From the NCBI RefSeq assembly GCF_040438885.1, contig NZ_CP159218.1, forward strand, positions 2,046,001 to 2,110,000: 64,000 bases of DNA. The letters run 5' to 3'. The notes beneath the pieces are model-generated. The model ran no database searches and had not been told where the DNA came from. It saw only the letters and a program-made list of their open reading frames with translations. Made by a program: the position numbers and the translations under genes. This DNA is from Nakamurella sp. A5-74 (lineage in GTDB: Bacteria; Actinomycetota; Actinomycetes; Mycobacteriales; Nakamurellaceae). Shown one piece after another: positions 16,191-27,736 of the stretch. Within the stretch, counting starts at the first letter, position 1. Every line of letters begins with the position of its first letter.

Positions 16191-19100
16191 GGCTGCACCG
16201 GCTCGAGCTCTGTGCCTTCGGTCCGTACCGGGACGAGGTGGACGTCGACTTCGACGCCCTCGCCGATGGCGGTCTGTTCCTGCTGCACGGCGACACCGGG
16301 GTCGGTAAGACCTCGTTGCTGGACGCCGTCGCGTTCGCCCTCTACGGAACGGTGCCCGGGGCGCGAGGCCAGGTGAAGCGGCTCCGCTGCGATGCTGCCG
16401 ACCCGGCCACGCCGACCTGGGTGACGCTGGAGCTGACGGTCGGCGGACGCCGGTTGCGCATCACCCGCAGTCCGGAATACCAGCGCCCCAAGGCTCGTGG
16501 GGCAGGTACGACGACGGAGAAGGCGCGAGTGTCGCTGGTCTTCCTCGACACCCCCGAGCTGCCGGGCCTCAGCAGTCACCGCGAGGTGGGCGACGTGGTG
16601 GGCGAGTTGGTCGGCATGTCCGCCGACCAGTTCTTCCAGGTCGTGTTGCTCCCGCAGGGCGAGTTCGCGCAGTTCCTGCGGTCCGACACCGCGGAGCGGG
16701 AACGACTGCTGGAGCGGTTGTTCGACACCCGACGCTTCGCCAGGGTCGAAGCGCTGTTCGCCGACATGCGACGGGATTCGCACCGCCTGTTGACGGAGCG
16801 GTTGGCCGACCACCGGGCCGCGGTGGCCAGGTGGACCCAAGCAGCTTCTCGTCCGGACGACGAAGAGGCGATCGATCCCGCCGAACCGCTGGCCCTGCAA
16901 CCGGTTCTGGACGAGCTCCGGGACGCCGCCGGGCGGTCGGCATGGGAGGCAGACCGGCTCCGGCAGGTCCGTGCCATCGAGGTCGCGACGTGGGAGCGCC
17001 TGCGTCATCGGGCCGAGCTGGTGGAGCGCCGCCGCAAGCTTCGCACCGAACAACACCTGCTGATCGGCCGCGAGGCGGAGATCGAGACCGCCCGCCGCGG
17101 GGTGGCCGACGCGCACCGGGCCGCCCCGGTGCTGTCCGTGCGCACTCGCCTGCGCGAGGTCAGCACCGACCTCACCGACGGAGCAGAGCTGGAGCGGCAA
17201 GCCGGACTCGCCGCCGAACAACAGCTCGCACATCTCGAGAAGATGGTCGGCAGCGGATCGACGGGGGCCGCTGACGATCCGACAGCGGATCCCGCGGTGC
17301 TCGACCCTGCGGTGCTCGACCCTGCGGTGCTGGAGCCTGCGGTGCTGGAGCCGACGGCAGCTGATCTGACCATGCTCGCCGCCGGCGATCGGGACAGGGC
17401 CGGATCGTTGACCGCGCTCGTCACTGAGGCGCGCACCCAGGCCCGAGATGAGCAGCGACATGCCGCCCTGACCACCGAGCGCGACGCGGCGCTCGACGAG
17501 CTGACGGCGGTCGAGACCGAGAGCGCACGCCACGAGCGGCGCCTGGAACGAGCCAGGCAAGAGCTGCACGAGGCGGTCACTGCCGCCGCGACGGTCGGAC
17601 CGCTGGCCGCAGAACTCGCGGCGGTCGGTGCGGTGCTCGACCAGGTGGACGCGCTGCCGCCCGCAGCCCAAGAGCTCGCCCGAGCGCGAGCCATCGCCCG
17701 GCGGTCGATCGACGACCACCAGCACAGCCGCGAGGTACGGCTGGCCCTGTGGGAGCGACGCATCGCCGGGATGGCCGCCGAACTCGCCGCCACCCTGGCG
17801 CCCGGCTGCGCGTGCCCGGTCTGTGGATCTGTCGAACATCCGGTGCCGGCCACCGCAGGCGACGCCGGCGAACCTGCGCTGGACCTGGCGGCCGCGGAGA
17901 ATGCAGAGCTGCAGGCGGACACCCGGCGGCGACGTGCGGAACAGGCTCTGCAGCTCGCGGACCAGAACCATGTGCGCATCCTCACCCTCGTCGGCGACGC
18001 CGATCCCGACGCCCTCCGGATGCAGGTACGGCTGCTGCGGGACCGGCACACCAGCTCGCTTGCCGCACAGGACCAGGAACGACGGCTGCTCGACGAGATC
18101 CGGGCGCTGGAGAAGTGGGTCGGTCAGGCAGGTCTGCGCCAGCGGGAACTCGTGGCCCGACGCTCTGCCGTCGTCGGTGAGATGGAGGTGTTGCGGACCC
18201 AGCTGGACCACCGAGCCGATCGGCTGCGCATCGCCCGCGCCGGGTTCGACTCGATCGAACAGCACCGCGACCGGTTGCTGCGCCTCGCTGAAGCCCGGGA
18301 GACCTGGGCGGGTGCGATCCATCGACTCGACGACGCCGAAATGCGCGTCCGTCAGCTCACCGGTCGCCTCGACCAGGCAGTCCAGGCGGCCGGATTCAGC
18401 AGCATCGAAGCGGCGACGCGCGCCGCCGAGATCGACCTGGACGCCGTCCAGCAGTCGATCCGGGTGCACGAGGACCAGGTGCTGTCGGTCCGGAGTCGGG
18501 CGGCGGAACCCGAGCTGCAGCAGATCGATCCGGACGAACAGCTCGACCTGGCCGGTCAACAGCAGCGGACGGCGACAGCAGCGGCCGATGCGGACGCGGC
18601 GACCGCCCAGCAGAGCGCGGCGGCCACCGTGCTGCAGCACGCGACCGCGGCCGCCGCGGCACTGGCCACGGTGCACCGCTCGCTCGCGCCCGTGCTGGCC
18701 CACGATTCGTTGATCTCGGCGCTGGCCGACACCGTGGCGGGTCGCGGCCAGAACCATCGGGGGATCTCGCTGCGCACGTTCGTGCTCGCCACCCGGCTGC
18801 GGCAGGTCGCCGACGTGGCCGGCGCCCGCCTGCTGCAGATGTCGTCCGGTCGGTACTCGTTCGTCCGGTCTTCGGACAAGGAGGGCCGCGGTCGTAGCGG
18901 CGGACTCGGACTGGACATCCTGGATGCGCACACCGGGGTCGCCCGACCTGCCAAGACGCTCTCCGGCGGTGAATCCTTTCTGGCGTCGTTGGCGTTGGCG
19001 CTAGGCCTCGCCGACGTCGTCGCCGCGGAGTCCGGTGGCCGGGTCCTCGACACGATCTTCATCGACGAAGGCTTCGGAACGCTCGACGCCGACGCGCTGG

Positions 19101-19252
19101 AGCTGGTGATGAACACCCTTGACGAACTCCGTGACGGCGGCCGGATCGTCGGGCTGGTGTCGCACGTGGACGATCTGCAGACCCGCATCCCGACCAGGTT
19201 GCACATCCGCAGCGGCGCCGACGGCCCGCGCCCGCACCTGGTGGGCGGGTGA
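16187..19252 (+). CDS. sbcC: Exonuclease SbcCD ATPase subunit
   Basis: This is the SMC/Rad50-type ATPase partner of SbcD. The 1021 residues have Walker A at 35-43 (GDTGVGKTS), long coiled coils rich in Arg, Glu and Ala, and a zinc hook C543-P-V-C546 at the apex (GCACPVCGSVEHP). The ABC signature LSGGESF is near residue 926 and Walker B FIDEGFGTLDAD near 958. Within the first coil is a short internal repeat (DPAVLDPAVLDPAVLEPAVL, about residues 367-386) that looks like local slippage expansion. It starts at GTG 16187 overlapping sbcD and ends overlapping the next small gene. Confidence 0.96.
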   Translation: MRLHRLELCAFGPYRDEVDVDFDALADGGLFLLHGDTGVGKTSLLDAVAFALYGTVPGARGQVKRLRCDAADPATPTWVTLELTVGGRRLRITRSPEYQRPKARGAGTTTEKARVSLVFLDTPELPGLSSHREVGDVVGELVGMSADQFFQVVLLPQGEFAQFLRSDTAERERLLERLFDTRRFARVEALFADMRRDSHRLLTERLADHRAAVARWTQAASRPDDEEAIDPAEPLALQPVLDELRDAAGRSAWEADRLRQVRAIEVATWERLRHRAELVERRRKLRTEQHLLIGREAEIETARRGVADAHRAAPVLSVRTRLREVSTDLTDGAELERQAGLAAEQQLAHLEKMVGSGSTGAADDPTADPAVLDPAVLDPAVLEPAVLEPTAADLTMLAAGDRDRAGSLTALVTEARTQARDEQRHAALTTERDAALDELTAVETESARHERRLERARQELHEAVTAAATVGPLAAELAAVGAVLDQVDALPPAAQELARARAIARRSIDDHQHSREVRLALWERRIAGMAAELAATLAPGCACPVCGSVEHPVPATAGDAGEPALDLAAAENAELQADTRRRRAEQALQLADQNHVRILTLVGDADPDALRMQVRLLRDRHTSSLAAQDQERRLLDEIRALEKWVGQAGLRQRELVARRSAVVGEMEVLRTQLDHRADRLRIARAGFDSIEQHRDRLLRLAEARETWAGAIHRLDDAEMRVRQLTGRLDQAVQAAGFSSIEAATRAAEIDLDAVQQSIRVHEDQVLSVRSRAAEPELQQIDPDEQLDLAGQQQRTATAAADADAATAQQSAAATVLQHATAAAAALATVHRSLAPVLAHDSLISALADTVAGRGQNHRGISLRTFVLATRLRQVADVAGARLLQMSSGRYSFVRSSDKEGRGRSGGLGLDILDAHTGVARPAKTLSGGESFLASLALALGLADVVAAESGGRVLDTIFIDEGFGTLDADALELVMNTLDELRDGGRIVGLVSHVDDLQTRIPTRLHIRSGADGPRPHLVGG

Positions 19253-19590
19253 CCGGGCCCGCGCTGCCGACAGACGGCGACGAGCAGCTGTTCGTGCTGG
19301 TGGCCAGGTTCGATGCGGCTGCACCACCGGGAGCGGTGGAGCTGCTGGCGGCGCAACCGACCTGCCGTCGATTGCGGTACGTCCGCGCCACCGACGTCGC
19401 CGACAGCTGGACGCTGATCGCCGAGTTCGCCGGCGCGGCCGCCTATCGAGCTGCACTGTCGCCGTTCGACGTGCGGACGACGGTGATCCCCTGGCTGTCG
19501 ACGGCGATCGCGGGCTCGGGAGTGGGGGAGGCGCTGCTGTCCGCAGACACGGGGGTCGTCACCAGCCATCGGCCGACGGTCGAGCACTGA
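19249..19590 (+). CDS. ABM-like dimeric alpha/beta-barrel protein
   Basis: This 113-residue protein starts at GTG 19249, overlapping the sbcC stop by 4 bases. The order QLFVLVARF, RRLRYVRATDVADSWTLIAE and FAGAAAYRAALSPFDVRTTV resembles the antibiotic-biosynthesis-monooxygenase-like ferredoxin fold, one strand-helix unit per monomer. The catalytic role is unknown and the family assignment is tentative. Coupling to sbcC may be only for expression. Confidence 0.6.
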   Translation: MTGPALPTDGDEQLFVLVARFDAAAPPGAVELLAAQPTCRRLRYVRATDVADSWTLIAEFAGAAAYRAALSPFDVRTTVIPWLSTAIAGSGVGEALLSADTGVVTSHRPTVEH

Positions 19591-19647
19591 CCGTGAGTCG
19601 CACGAGCACCGAGCGGCCCATGGTGCCCGGGGTACAGGTGTGCGCAC

Positions 19648-19653
19648 TAACCT
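19648..19653 (+). promoter_or_regulatory. Probable leaderless -10, glycyl-tRNA synthetase gene
   Basis: TAACCT is followed by 6 bases and then GTG at 19660. Confidence 0.45.
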
Positions 19654-19659
19654 TGCTGC

Positions 19660-22692
<3,033 letters not shown>

Positions 22693-22707
22693 TGCCGCGC
22701 CGATCGA

Positions 22708-22741
22708 CCTCCGCGGAACCGAGATCCCGGTTCCGCGGAGG
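22708..22741 (+). terminator. Terminator of glyQS
   Basis: A perfect 14-base stem (22708-22721 with 22728-22741, arms CCTCCGCGGAACCG / CGGTTCCGCGGAGG) has a 6-base loop and begins 16 bases after the glyQS stop. There is no T-tract, which is common in high-GC actinobacteria. Confidence 0.85.
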
Positions 22742-23002
22742 AGGCCGCTGCTCCGCTCGGTTGTCGAGCGAGGAACGAGACGAGACACGCTCGGACGCGC
22801 CGGTTCGCAGGCTCACCGGCGCGTCTGGCGCTGCAGAGGGCTACGCATCGGCCTCCTCCGCGGCTCCGGACAGTCGCATTCGGTCGCTGCTCGTGCGAAC
22901 GGAGGAAGGAGAGATCCGGGGGCCGTCGCGGGATCGTGTGGGGTAGGCAACCGGGTCGTACGCTCGATCCGTCTTCAGGGTGACTTCTGACAAGGAGTGA
23001 CC
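22742..23002. repeat. Intergenic region with REP-like element and second hairpin
   Basis: A GGTTGTCGAGCGAGGAACG-type element at 22759-22790 is related to the copy at 24029-24061. A perfect 10-base stem (22795-22804 with 22815-22824, ACGCGCCGGT / ACCGGCGCGT) follows. No gene is seen until the lipoprotein start, which has AAGGAG upstream. Confidence 0.6.
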
Positions 23003-23920
23003 ATGCACCGTCCACAGGTTCTCCTCGCCGCCCTGGTGAGTGCTGTGCTGCTCGGCGGCTGCGCCGAGACCGGCACCGCATCCTCGACCGGTTCGAGGGC
23101 AGCCGGTTCGACAGTCGACTCCGCTGCGTCCACCCCTTCTTCAGGGGCCAGGCAGACCGTCTCGGCGGCTCCGACCACTGCGCCACACCCGGTCGCGGTC
23201 AGCGTGTCCAGCGGACCGCAGAACACGCCTCCGACTGTCGTTCCGCGCACCACCAGGACGACGGCATCCTCGACGCATCCGTCGAAACCCGGCCCGGCCG
23301 ATCCGTTGGCGCCCTCCGAAGTGTCAGACGCCGGGGGACCCGTCCCGCCGTGCGGATACGAACAGCCGGCGATCACCCCGGGAGAGCCGGATGCGACCCC
23401 CGCCCCGGACACCTGCCAGTTCACCGGCGGCAGCCCGGCATGCCCCACCCAGGCGACAGCCGTCGTCGACAGCGGTACCACTCGTCAGGTCGAGCCGTCC
23501 GCAGCAAACCACCCGCCCATCCTGGGTGGCTTCGGCCGTTGGGGAGGGCAGCGGGGCGGGTCGATGTGCTTCACCGAGTTCGCGGATCAATCAGTTCAGA
23601 TGACGAACGGCAACACAGCAATCCTGGTGGTGCACAACGACAACGCGATCATCAACGCTGAACGCATCGAGCTGGCGCGCAGCGCGGGCGTACGCGGCAT
23701 CGTGTCGGGCAAGGTCGTCACCGTGATGGTCCGCGACCCCGCCCGGCCGCAGGGCGTCGAGGCTCGGCTGTACGGCCTCGACAACGGCACCGGTCCGGCC
23801 GCGGTGCCCACCGGGGCAGAGGGCCTGCGGATCTTCCTCGCCCCGGTCAGTTCGGGCCCGGCAACCGTCACGGCCTACGACAGCTCAGGTGCAGAGCTCG
23901 GCGCCGTCACGCTGCCCTGA
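23003..23920 (+). CDS. Secreted lipoprotein of unknown function
   Basis: The 305-residue protein has a lipoprotein signal (MHRPQVLLAALVSAVLLGGC, lipidated Cys at 20). About 80 residues rich in Ser, Thr, Pro and Ala form a cell-wall-spanning linker. The C-terminal 200 residues contain paired cysteines (PPCGYEQP, DTCQFTGG, SPACPTQ, SMCFTEF) and a beta-rich end (AILVVHNDNAIINAERIELA). I do not recognise the family. ATG at 23003 has AAGGAG 5 bases upstream; the ATG two codons earlier lacks such spacing. Confidence 0.8.
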   Translation: MHRPQVLLAALVSAVLLGGCAETGTASSTGSRAAGSTVDSAASTPSSGARQTVSAAPTTAPHPVAVSVSSGPQNTPPTVVPRTTRTTASSTHPSKPGPADPLAPSEVSDAGGPVPPCGYEQPAITPGEPDATPAPDTCQFTGGSPACPTQATAVVDSGTTRQVEPSAANHPPILGGFGRWGGQRGGSMCFTEFADQSVQMTNGNTAILVVHNDNAIINAERIELARSAGVRGIVSGKVVTVMVRDPARPQGVEARLYGLDNGTGPAAVPTGAEGLRIFLAPVSSGPATVTAYDSSGAELGAVTLP

Positions 23921-24129
23921 CAGTGAGCAAGCTGCTGGGTGCTGAAGGCGGGATCTCGACTCCTTCGTCGCGCGATCAGCGTCGGGTCGCGATCTCGACT
24001 CCTTCGTCGCGCGATCAGCGCCACTCGAGGTGGTCGAGCAGCGAGGAACGAGCGTGTCGAGACCCCGTCAGGTCATCGATCAGGCGAGATCTCGACTCCT
24101 GCTTCCTCGACCACCGGCGAGACCCCCGG
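23921..24129. repeat. REP-like palindromic and direct repeats between convergent genes
   Basis: A 30-base sequence starting GATCTCGACTCCTTCG occurs twice (23952-23981 and 23991-24020). Next come GGTGGTCGAG at 24029-24038 and its exact inverse CTCGACCACC at 24106-24115, enclosing GCGAGGAACGAGCGTGTCGA. This type of dispersed palindromic element is common between actinobacterial genes. It fills the gap between convergent genes and could also act as a terminator. Confidence 0.85.
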
Positions 24130-25785
24130 TCAGCGCAGCGAGGCCGGATAATCCGACTCGGACGGCGCCGTGGTGGCGCGGAACCAGACCTGGAAGAACC
24201 GCTCGAGGTCCTTGCCCGACAGCTCCTCGGCGAACTCCTGCAGCTCGCCGAAGGTCGCGTTGCCGGCGTGTTCGGCCGGCCAGCGCTTGAGCAGCGAGAG
24301 GAAGGCCGTCTCGCCCATCTCCGCCCGCAGCGCGTGGATGGCCAGCGGTCCGCGGGTGTAGACGGTGGTGAACTCGCTTCCCGGCCCCATGTCGATCAGC
24401 GGGATACCCCACACCTCGTCACCGGATGAGGCCATCTGATCGTGCCACTCGGCGTCCAGATCGGCGCCGTCCACGTCCTCCCGGTACAGCCACGGAGCGT
24501 ACGAGGCGAAGCACTCGTTGAGGCAGATGTCCTGCCAGCGCCGCACCAGCACGTGGTCGCCGTACCACTGATGGGCCAGCTCGTGGATGACGGTCTTTTC
24601 GTCGACCCAGTCTGCGTAGACCGGTCGGGACGCCGTCTCCAGCGCGAACGGGATGCTCTCGTCGGTGTAGATGCCGCCCGCCGAGTCGAACGGATACGCG
24701 CCGAAGTATTTCTGGAGTACCTGCAGGTATCGACCTGTCCCGGCGTCCAGCCGCGTGTCCGTGGCGTCGCCGGCGGCGATCGCGGAGTAGATCGGGATCG
24801 GTCCACTGGTGTCGGTGACGGCCGTGAAGGTGTCGATGTACAGCGGCACCAGGTAGGAGGCGACCGGCTGCTGCTGGTACCACCCGAACACGCTGGATCC
24901 AGCAGGGGCCTTCGGCAGATCCTTCGTCACCGGCACCCCGGGACCCATCACCTTCCACTTCGACGGCACCGTCACGGTGAGCGTGTAGCTCGCCGGGTCG
25001 GCCGGGTGCTCGTTGACCGGGAACCACGACGACGCGGACACCGGCTCACCGACCGCGAGTGCGCCGCCGCTGCGCGTCCGGTACCAGCCGCCGTCACCCA
25101 GTCCGGACGTGCCGCCGTTCACCGCGGTCGGCTTCCCCGCGTAGACGACCCTGACCTTCGTCCCCGTGCGGGCGCTCAAGGCCGTGCCGGGAGTGATCTC
25201 GAGCTCCGCATCCTGTTGACGGAACTGCGCCGCGATGCCGTTCACCGTCACGGAGGACACCTTCATCGGCGACTGCAGGTCGAAGTCGAAGCGCCGCAGG
25301 TCGTTCGAGGCGGTCACGGTCAGGGCGATGTCGGCGGTGCCGCGCAGCTGGTTCGTCTCCGGGACGTAGGAGATCCCGAGGTGGTAGTCCTCGACCTGGT
25401 AGCCGCCGTTGCCGGACTCGGGGTAGTAGTCGTCTCCGATCCCGACCGCGCCGATGCCGTCGGGAGCTTGTTCGTCAGCGGGTGCCGGCACCACATCGTC
25501 GTTCCCGGGTTCAGCGGGCGCGCCGTCGCTCGTCGCCGGGGCCGTTGTCTCCACCGGGGTCACCGAGGTCGGACCGGGTGTGCTCGGTGCGGTGGGCTCC
25601 GCAGCGCCCGGATCCGATGCAGTCGGATCCGATGCGGTCGGGCCCGACGAAGCACCTGTCCTGGCCGGCGCGGCGCCGGTGGTGGCTGCGACACCGTCGA
25701 CGACCGAGCACCCGGTGATCAGCAGCAGGACTGCCAGCGGTCCGATCAGACGGTCGGGGCGGCGGCGTCCAGAGCGTCGGGGCAT
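24130..25785 (-). CDS. M1-family zinc aminopeptidase-like lipoprotein
   Basis: The 551-residue exported peptidase has a lipobox at LLLITGC (Cys about 23) and a long Thr/Pro/Ala-rich linker to about residue 110. A beta-sandwich N-domain (YQVEDYHLGISYVPETNQLR) precedes the gluzincin domain, which carries HELAH at 401-405 and the third ligand in WQDICLNECFASY 18 residues on. The exopeptidase GAMEN motif is replaced by FALETAS. ATG at 25785 is chosen because TACCGT lies 7 bases before it; the longer open frame upstream is the shadow of the ABC gene. It diverges from the ABC operon. Confidence 0.92.
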   Translation of the reverse strand: MPRRSGRRRPDRLIGPLAVLLLITGCSVVDGVAATTGAAPARTGASSGPTASDPTASDPGAAEPTAPSTPGPTSVTPVETTAPATSDGAPAEPGNDDVVPAPADEQAPDGIGAVGIGDDYYPESGNGGYQVEDYHLGISYVPETNQLRGTADIALTVTASNDLRRFDFDLQSPMKVSSVTVNGIAAQFRQQDAELEITPGTALSARTGTKVRVVYAGKPTAVNGGTSGLGDGGWYRTRSGGALAVGEPVSASSWFPVNEHPADPASYTLTVTVPSKWKVMGPGVPVTKDLPKAPAGSSVFGWYQQQPVASYLVPLYIDTFTAVTDTSGPIPIYSAIAAGDATDTRLDAGTGRYLQVLQKYFGAYPFDSAGGIYTDESIPFALETASRPVYADWVDEKTVIHELAHQWYGDHVLVRRWQDICLNECFASYAPWLYREDVDGADLDAEWHDQMASSGDEVWGIPLIDMGPGSEFTTVYTRGPLAIHALRAEMGETAFLSLLKRWPAEHAGNATFGELQEFAEELSGKDLERFFQVWFRATTAPSESDYPASLR

Positions 25786-25792
25786 GCCTCGC

Positions 25793-25798
25793 ACGGTA
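25793..25798 (-). promoter_or_regulatory. Probable leaderless -10, M1 peptidase gene
   Basis: On the minus strand, TACCGT is followed by 7 bases and then ATG at 25785. Confidence 0.5.
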
Positions 25799-25908
25799 GC
25801 AATCAGTGCTGACCCGCCGCCCTGAATCAGTGACCCCTGACAGATGTCACGGTCGGATCGTGACACCCGATCCGGGTGCCACGCCCGCGGTGGCACGACA
25901 GTGGTCCC

Positions 25909-26859
25909 ATGACCAGAACCAGTCCGATCACACCGGGCGCTGCCGGCACGCAGGAAGCGCGCGCCGGGGCCGCCGTCGACATCAGCGATCTGCACCGGTC
26001 GTTCGGGGAGGTGCGGGCCGTTCGAGGGGTCGACCTGCGCATCGCCCCCGGCGAGGTGGTGGCCTTCCTCGGCCCCAACGGCGCCGGGAAATCCACCACC
26101 ATCGACATGATCCTGGGTCTCACCAGGCCCGACCGCGGCTCGGTGACGCTGTTCGGCGCCGAGCCGACCCTGGCGGTGCGCACCGGACAGGTCGGGGCGA
26201 TGCTGCAGTCCGGCGCGCTGCTGCCCGACCTCTCCGTCCGGGAGCTGGTGAGCCTGTTCGCGGCGCTGCAACCGCACCCGCTGGCGGTGGACGAGGCGCT
26301 GGAGCGGGCGGGGATCTCCGACATCGCGGGCCAGCGGACCCAGAACCTGTCCGGTGGTCAGTCGCAACGGGTCCGATTCGCGCTCGCCGTCGTCGCAGAT
26401 CCGGACCTGCTGGTCCTCGACGAGCCCACCGTCGCGATGGACGTGGAGGTGCGGCAGGCGTTCTGGGCCTCCATCCGGCAGTTCGCAGCGTCCGGACGGA
26501 CCGTGCTGTTCGCGACCCACTACCTCCAGGAGGCGGACGACTTCGCCGATCGGATCGTCGTGATGGCCAAGGGATCGGTGGTGGCCGACGGTACCGGCGC
26601 CTCGATCAAGGAGCGGGTCAGCGGCCGCAGGTTGACAGCCGTCATCCCCGACGCGACCGGCGAACAGCTCACGGCGCTGCCGGGGGTGACCACCGTAGAA
26701 CAGGTCGGTAGCCGGATGTCGTTGCAGTGCAGCGATTCCGACACAGCCCTGCGGGCGGTGCTGACACAGTTCCCGCAGATCCACGAGATCGAGATCCACC
26801 AGGCCAACCTCGAAGAGGCGTTCCTGCGCCTCGTCGCCACCGAAGGAGCAGCGTCATGA
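25909..26859 (+). CDS. ABC transporter ATP-binding protein
   Basis: The 316-residue ATPase of an ABC-2 type exporter (CcmA/DrrA class) has Walker A GPNGAGKST, signature LSGGQSQRVRFALAV, Walker B LLVLDEPT and H-loop ATHYLQEA. About 90 extra C-terminal residues (RRLTAVIPDATGEQLTALPG) are typical of DrrA-like proteins. The stop overlaps the permease start by 4 bases. A sensor kinase and regulator follow, as in bacitracin/DesK-type modules, so the exporter is probably controlled by them. Substrate is unknown. Confidence 0.93.
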   Translation: MTRTSPITPGAAGTQEARAGAAVDISDLHRSFGEVRAVRGVDLRIAPGEVVAFLGPNGAGKSTTIDMILGLTRPDRGSVTLFGAEPTLAVRTGQVGAMLQSGALLPDLSVRELVSLFAALQPHPLAVDEALERAGISDIAGQRTQNLSGGQSQRVRFALAVVADPDLLVLDEPTVAMDVEVRQAFWASIRQFAASGRTVLFATHYLQEADDFADRIVVMAKGSVVADGTGASIKERVSGRRLTAVIPDATGEQLTALPGVTTVEQVGSRMSLQCSDSDTALRAVLTQFPQIHEIEIHQANLEEAFLRLVATEGAAS

Positions 26860-27659
26860 GCAGCCGCACCGCAGCCGCCCCCGACCGACGGGCTGCCACA
26901 CCGCGGTCCCCGGTGGCCATGACGGTCCGCTACGCACTGCTGTCGGCGGTGAGCACCATCCGCAACGGCCGCTTCCTGGTGTTCACCGCCGCCCTGCCGG
27001 TGGCGATGTACCTGCTGTTCAACGGCCTGTACGGCCAGCAGGACGCGGGTGACGGATCCTCGCTCACCGCGAGTTCGTACCTGATGATCTCGATGGCCTG
27101 CTACGGCGCGATCGGCGGCGCCCTGAACTCCGGTGCGCGGATCGCCATCGAGCGGCAGACGGGTTGGAACCGTCAGCTGCGGCTGTCCGCCCTGCCTGGA
27201 TCCGGGTACCTGATCGGCAAGGCGTTCGTCTCGCTGCTGGTGGCCGTCCCACCGATCGTGCTCGTCTTCGCCCTCGGTGCGATCGTCGGCAAGGTGCAGC
27301 TCAGCCCGCTGACGTGGGCGGTCGCAGCGGTGGCCATCTGGCTGTGCACGATCCCGTTCGCCCTGTTGGGCCTGGTGATCGGCTCGCTCGCGACCCCCGA
27401 CTCGACCCAGCCGATCTCGATGCTGATCTACCTGGGCACCTCGATCCTGGGTGGGCTGTGGGTGCCGATCGACCAGTTCTCCGCGTTCCTGCAGCACCTC
27501 GCCAGGTTCGTCCCCACCTACTGGATCGCCGGCATCGGGCGGGACGCGGTGGACGGCTCGGGGCTCCGACTGATGGGCGTCGCGGTACTGCTGGGCTGGA
27601 CGATCGTCCTGGGTGCGATCGGCGTCATCGCCTACCGGCGCAGCGGCGACCGGGTGTGA
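26856..27659 (+). CDS. ABC-2 type transporter permease
   Basis: The 267-residue membrane subunit has six hydrophobic segments, starting near NGRFLVFTAALPVAMYLLF and ending in LLGWTIVLGAIGVIAYRRSG. The region YLGTSILGGLWVPIDQF is typical of ABC-2 permeases of the DrrB/YadH type. It is translationally coupled to the ATPase gene (ATGA overlap) and lies 77 bases before the sensor kinase gene. Confidence 0.92.
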   Translation: MSSRTAAAPDRRAATPRSPVAMTVRYALLSAVSTIRNGRFLVFTAALPVAMYLLFNGLYGQQDAGDGSSLTASSYLMISMACYGAIGGALNSGARIAIERQTGWNRQLRLSALPGSGYLIGKAFVSLLVAVPPIVLVFALGAIVGKVQLSPLTWAVAAVAIWLCTIPFALLGLVIGSLATPDSTQPISMLIYLGTSILGGLWVPIDQFSAFLQHLARFVPTYWIAGIGRDAVDGSGLRLMGVAVLLGWTIVLGAIGVIAYRRSGDRV

Positions 27660-27724
27660 GCAGCTCGACCCGCGCCTGGATCCCAGGGTCTGCCGTTTCC
27701 GACCCGGTGGGTCCGGGGTCGAGG

Positions 27725-27730
27725 CACAAT
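27725..27730 (+). promoter_or_regulatory. Possible internal leaderless -10 before the sensor kinase
   Basis: CACAAT is followed by 6 bases and then ATG at 27737. It departs from TANNNT at the first base, so it is a weaker case. Confidence 0.35.
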
Positions 27731-27736
27731 GCCGAC

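Noticed and set aside
16076-18931. Long minus-strand open frame over sbcC
   Set aside because: It is antisense to a full-length SbcC with all motifs; long antisense frames are expected at this GC content.
24029-24115. Insertion-sequence ends
   Set aside because: Inverted arms are present but the space between them is under 70 bases with no transposase; better seen as a REP-like element.
25786-26799. N-terminal extension of the M1 peptidase frame
   Set aside because: It is antisense to the ABC ATPase, and the lipoprotein signal begins at 25785.
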